From Ureibacillus composti (GTDB taxonomy: Bacteria; Bacillota; Bacilli; Bacillales_A; Planococcaceae), in NCBI GenBank assembly GCA_030348875.1, contig JAUCEP010000002.1, positions 2,559,001 to 2,623,000 on the forward strand: DNA of 64,000 bases, given 5' to 3'. A program made the translations under genes and the position numbers. Shown here piece by piece: positions 62,195-64,000 of this stretch. The notes beneath the pieces are model-generated. The model made no database searches, was not told the origin of the DNA, and worked only from the letters and a program-made list of their open reading frames with translations. Numbering within the stretch: the stretch's first letter is position 1; every line of letters begins with the position of its first letter.

Positions 62195-62504
62195 TTGAAT
62201 TCCCCCTAAAAAATATAATGTTGTTTAATTTCTCTTAACCTTTTAATCGTTGTTGTGAGAAGTTAAGATGTTAAACATAACCAAATAATAAGTATTTTCA
62301 GAAAATTAAGATAGGAAAAAACGGTCCTCAAATTAAAAAATGTTATTTAACATAACATATAATAGTTATTTTCAGGAATAGTGTTAGTAAATATAACATT
62401 GCAAAGTTATTTATTTTGACGTTTTTTCACAGGAGATGCATAATTAGTTCAAATAAATAATTAAACTATAGAAGAGTGATAGAATACTGAAAGGATTGAA
62501 AGCT
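62195..62504. other. 310-bp divergent spacer with two direct repeats
   Basis: ACATAACCAAATAATAAG plus TATTTTCAG (62271-62303) recurs as ACATAACATATAATAG plus TTATTTTCAG (62346-62376), about 75-80 bp apart. Candidate binding sites for the AraC protein. Confidence 0.5.
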
Positions 62505-63314
62505 ATGAAATTATCAGGATATGATTTTAGACCACATCAGCCATTCTTAGAGAAAAATACCGAATATCGCAGCTATAAGCCCGATAGTCACGATGATTTT
62601 TATGGGTTAGTTTGGGAAGTTTATCAAGTAGATAAATTTAATCCTCAAAAGGCTCTTGCCTTTCCAGATATTTCAGCAGATTTCATGGTATTTTATTCAT
62701 CTAATAGAGTAAGTTGTTATTTAATAAGTGGAACAAAAGATTTACGAATTATGACTGATCTAGATTTTTTCAAAGATGTACATACTATTTTTGGCGTTAG
62801 GTTTTGTTCTGGTACTCTAGGGAATTTGTTTGAAGATGTAAGAAGTGTAGGAGAGAATATTATTAGTGGAACACATGCGCTAATAAATGGGGATGACACG
62901 ATTGGAAAGCTATCAGAGGCAAAGACTTTTAGAGATAGATGGAAAATTATTAAAGAATATCTTAATAAAAGATTAGATACAGATTATACAGTGGATCCGT
63001 TAATTCATTTTGTTACCAATTATATTATAGGTAACAAAGGAAATATTAAAATTAAAGATTTAGAGTCCTTAACCGGTTATTCAAGTCGTTATCTTAGAAA
63101 GAGAATTAATGAAGGACTCGGTGTCTCGATTAAAACTTTTTGTGGAATTACTCAATTTCAATGGTCCTACCATTTATCTCATCAATTTGAAGGAAATCTA
63201 AGTTTGGCAGAATTAGCCCATAAAAGCGGTTATTATGACCAGTCACATATGAACATAAACTATAAGAAATTAACAGGTTTATTACCTAAAACTGCAATAA
63301 ATCTTTACTCATAG
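62505..63314 (+). CDS. AraC-family transcriptional regulator
   Basis: About 269 residues. An N-terminal ~150-residue domain (DFYGLVWEVYQVDKFNPQKA, FPDISADFMVFYSSN) resembles the sensor domain of DUF6597-type AraC proteins. The C-terminal part has the double helix-turn-helix: IKDLESLTGYSSRYLRKRIN and SLAELAHKSGYYDQSHMNIN, YKKLTGLLP. ATG 62505 is favoured over the TTG at 62496 by AAAGG spacing. Divergent from the 30-aa peptide gene, which is its most likely target. Confidence 0.85.
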   Translation: MKLSGYDFRPHQPFLEKNTEYRSYKPDSHDDFYGLVWEVYQVDKFNPQKALAFPDISADFMVFYSSNRVSCYLISGTKDLRIMTDLDFFKDVHTIFGVRFCSGTLGNLFEDVRSVGENIISGTHALINGDDTIGKLSEAKTFRDRWKIIKEYLNKRLDTDYTVDPLIHFVTNYIIGNKGNIKIKDLESLTGYSSRYLRKRINEGLGVSIKTFCGITQFQWSYHLSHQFEGNLSLAELAHKSGYYDQSHMNINYKKLTGLLPKTAINLYS

Positions 63315-63376
63315 GGTTTATATTTTTATATCTCGAAAAGAACAAAAGTACTTTAATAAACTCTATGTATAAAAAA

Positions 63377-63398
63377 GGCTGTCATAAAATAGACAGCC
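63377..63398. terminator. araC terminator
   Basis: GGCTGTC pairs with GACAGCC; A-run before and T-poor after, so it works best on the minus strand. It separates the convergent genes. Confidence 0.6.
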
Positions 63399-63566
63399 TC
63401 ATTAGAAAAGTTTAGTGTAGAATGGAATGTGCATGATACCAGTGAAAAGAAAGACGCATAAAAATTGACACACGACATCCTTTTCTATTCTTTCAGGAAC
63501 ACTTTCATATCATTCCCTAATATGATTAGAACTCCAAAGTAAATAATCAGAGGGACAACTACTGTG

Positions 63567-64000
63567 TTATGGAGTCTCTGGAGGCCGTTCCCCTCGTTGT
63601 AAATCATAAATACTCAGGCCGAAATCCATTTGTAAATGAGGGTAATCCTTAAATTTAGGCCAATCTCCTCCCCATTTGAAACCAAGGGATTTTGCTATTA
63701 TGACAACTTCCGTCCAATCCGCTACACCATTGGCATTCCCATCATAATTCATATCCCAAATGACATCTCCTGTTGGGGTTTTGATAGCAAAATCAACGGC
63801 AAGGCCGAAATTATGATAAGACTCTCCACCTTTTGCATGTGTCACAATATTCCCCTCCACCGAGCGCCCAATCTCATACAGCCGATCTTGATCTTCCGCG
63901 CTTCGGAAACTATCTGTAATCACGATTGTAATTCCTGAATTTGCAGACCGTTGAATTAATTCATCTGCCTTTTCCTGCACAATAGGATAAGTGTTTGTTG
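63567..64000 (-). CDS. CwlK-like M15 peptidase / endolysin (5' end outside the window)
   Basis: Zn-dependent L-Ala-D-Glu or D,D-peptidase of the M15 family. The frame is open to the right edge, so the GTG at 63980 is internal. Zinc site residues are visible in GESYHNFGLAVDFAI (His and Asp) and DYPHLQMDFG (His), with RSAEDQDRLYEIGR preceding. At least 144 codons are present. It would cut peptidoglycan cross-peptides in cell-wall turnover or phage lysis. A short C-terminal GERPPETP tail replaces a longer binding domain. Confidence 0.88.
   Translation of the reverse strand, partial: TNTYPIVQEKADELIQRSANSGITIVITDSFRSAEDQDRLYEIGRSVEGNIVTHAKGGESYHNFGLAVDFAIKTPTGDVIWDMNYDGNANGVADWTEVVIIAKSLGFKWGGDWPKFKDYPHLQMDFGLSIYDLQRGERPPETP

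Overview
The window looks like a chromosomal stretch from a low-GC Gram-positive bacterium of the order Bacillales, most likely a Lysinibacillus/Solibacillus-type member of the Planococcaceae. This rests on gene content (Amj, YfmQ, a menaquinol oxidase of aa3-600 type, coproheme decarboxylase HemQ, an FbpA-like protein, CwlK-like peptidase, MetNIQ), strong AGGAGG ribosome binding sites, many TTG/GTG starts and AT-rich spacers. The genus is an inference. No CRISPR array, complete rRNA gene or intact tRNA was seen.

Layout. 0-2.1 kb: the 3' end of an IS21-family element next to a decayed gene, then a compact type I toxin-antitoxin locus whose toxin has lost its expected ATG. 2.1-8.0 kb: small unknown genes, a NERD+HRDC nuclease-like protein, and an unusual operon (7503 to 5697, minus strand) led by a catalytically degenerate IS200/IS605-type TnpA followed by a Rad52/DdrA-like annealing protein candidate and a cysteine-rich protein. 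Its promoter carries a palindrome between -35 and -10, and the first gene appears leaderless. 8.2-11.4 kb: lipid II flippase Amj behind a sigma-M-like promoter, and an ABC exporter downstream of a small secreted tyrosine-rich peptide. 11.7-13.5 kb: a complete IS1182-family element between two terminator hairpins. 13.5-23.3 kb: yfmQ, deoC and a PLP-enzyme-rich cluster (Orn/Lys/Arg decarboxylase, two aminotransferases, carboxynorspermidine decarboxylase, HemQ) with a MocR-type regulator. A direct repeat of ACCATCCA half-sites spaced exactly 24 bp recurs in front of mocR, hemQ and hisC, and again in a decayed copy at 36.5 kb.

23.9-31.2 kb: the qoxABCD menaquinol oxidase operon, a two-component system and a tandem-domain lipoprotein. 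The qox operon is bracketed by mocR-derived sequence on both sides. 31.6-34.4 kb: a GlcG/HbpS-like protein, a LysR regulator and a divergent nitrilase. 34.7-46 kb: an accessory, rearranged region with a triple-HTH protein, several small minus-strand genes mostly followed by copies of one terminator-like repeat, many pseudogene fragments, secreted proteins, and a candidate secreted-protein/membrane-protein pair lying between two copies of a ~97 bp structured repeat.

45.9-64 kb: PadR regulator, IsdG-like heme monooxygenase, dienelactone-hydrolase-like protein, a tRNA 3' remnant, a polar amino-acid ABC transporter, and an organosulfur/methionine island (metQ-metN-metI-metQ plus two flavin-dependent oxidoreductases, cysK and a GNAT gene with a shared promoter architecture). 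The end holds a 5S rRNA remnant, an APC permease with a structured upstream region, a 30-residue peptide gene divergent from an AraC regulator, and a CwlK-like peptidase cut by the right edge.

Working together: the sulfur island would import and break down methionine-like or organosulfur compounds and rebuild cysteine. The MocR cluster probably makes or modifies diamines/polyamines under one regulator. The qox operon supplies aerobic respiration. The accessory region reads as a history of insertions, duplications and decay around toxin/immunity-type cargo.
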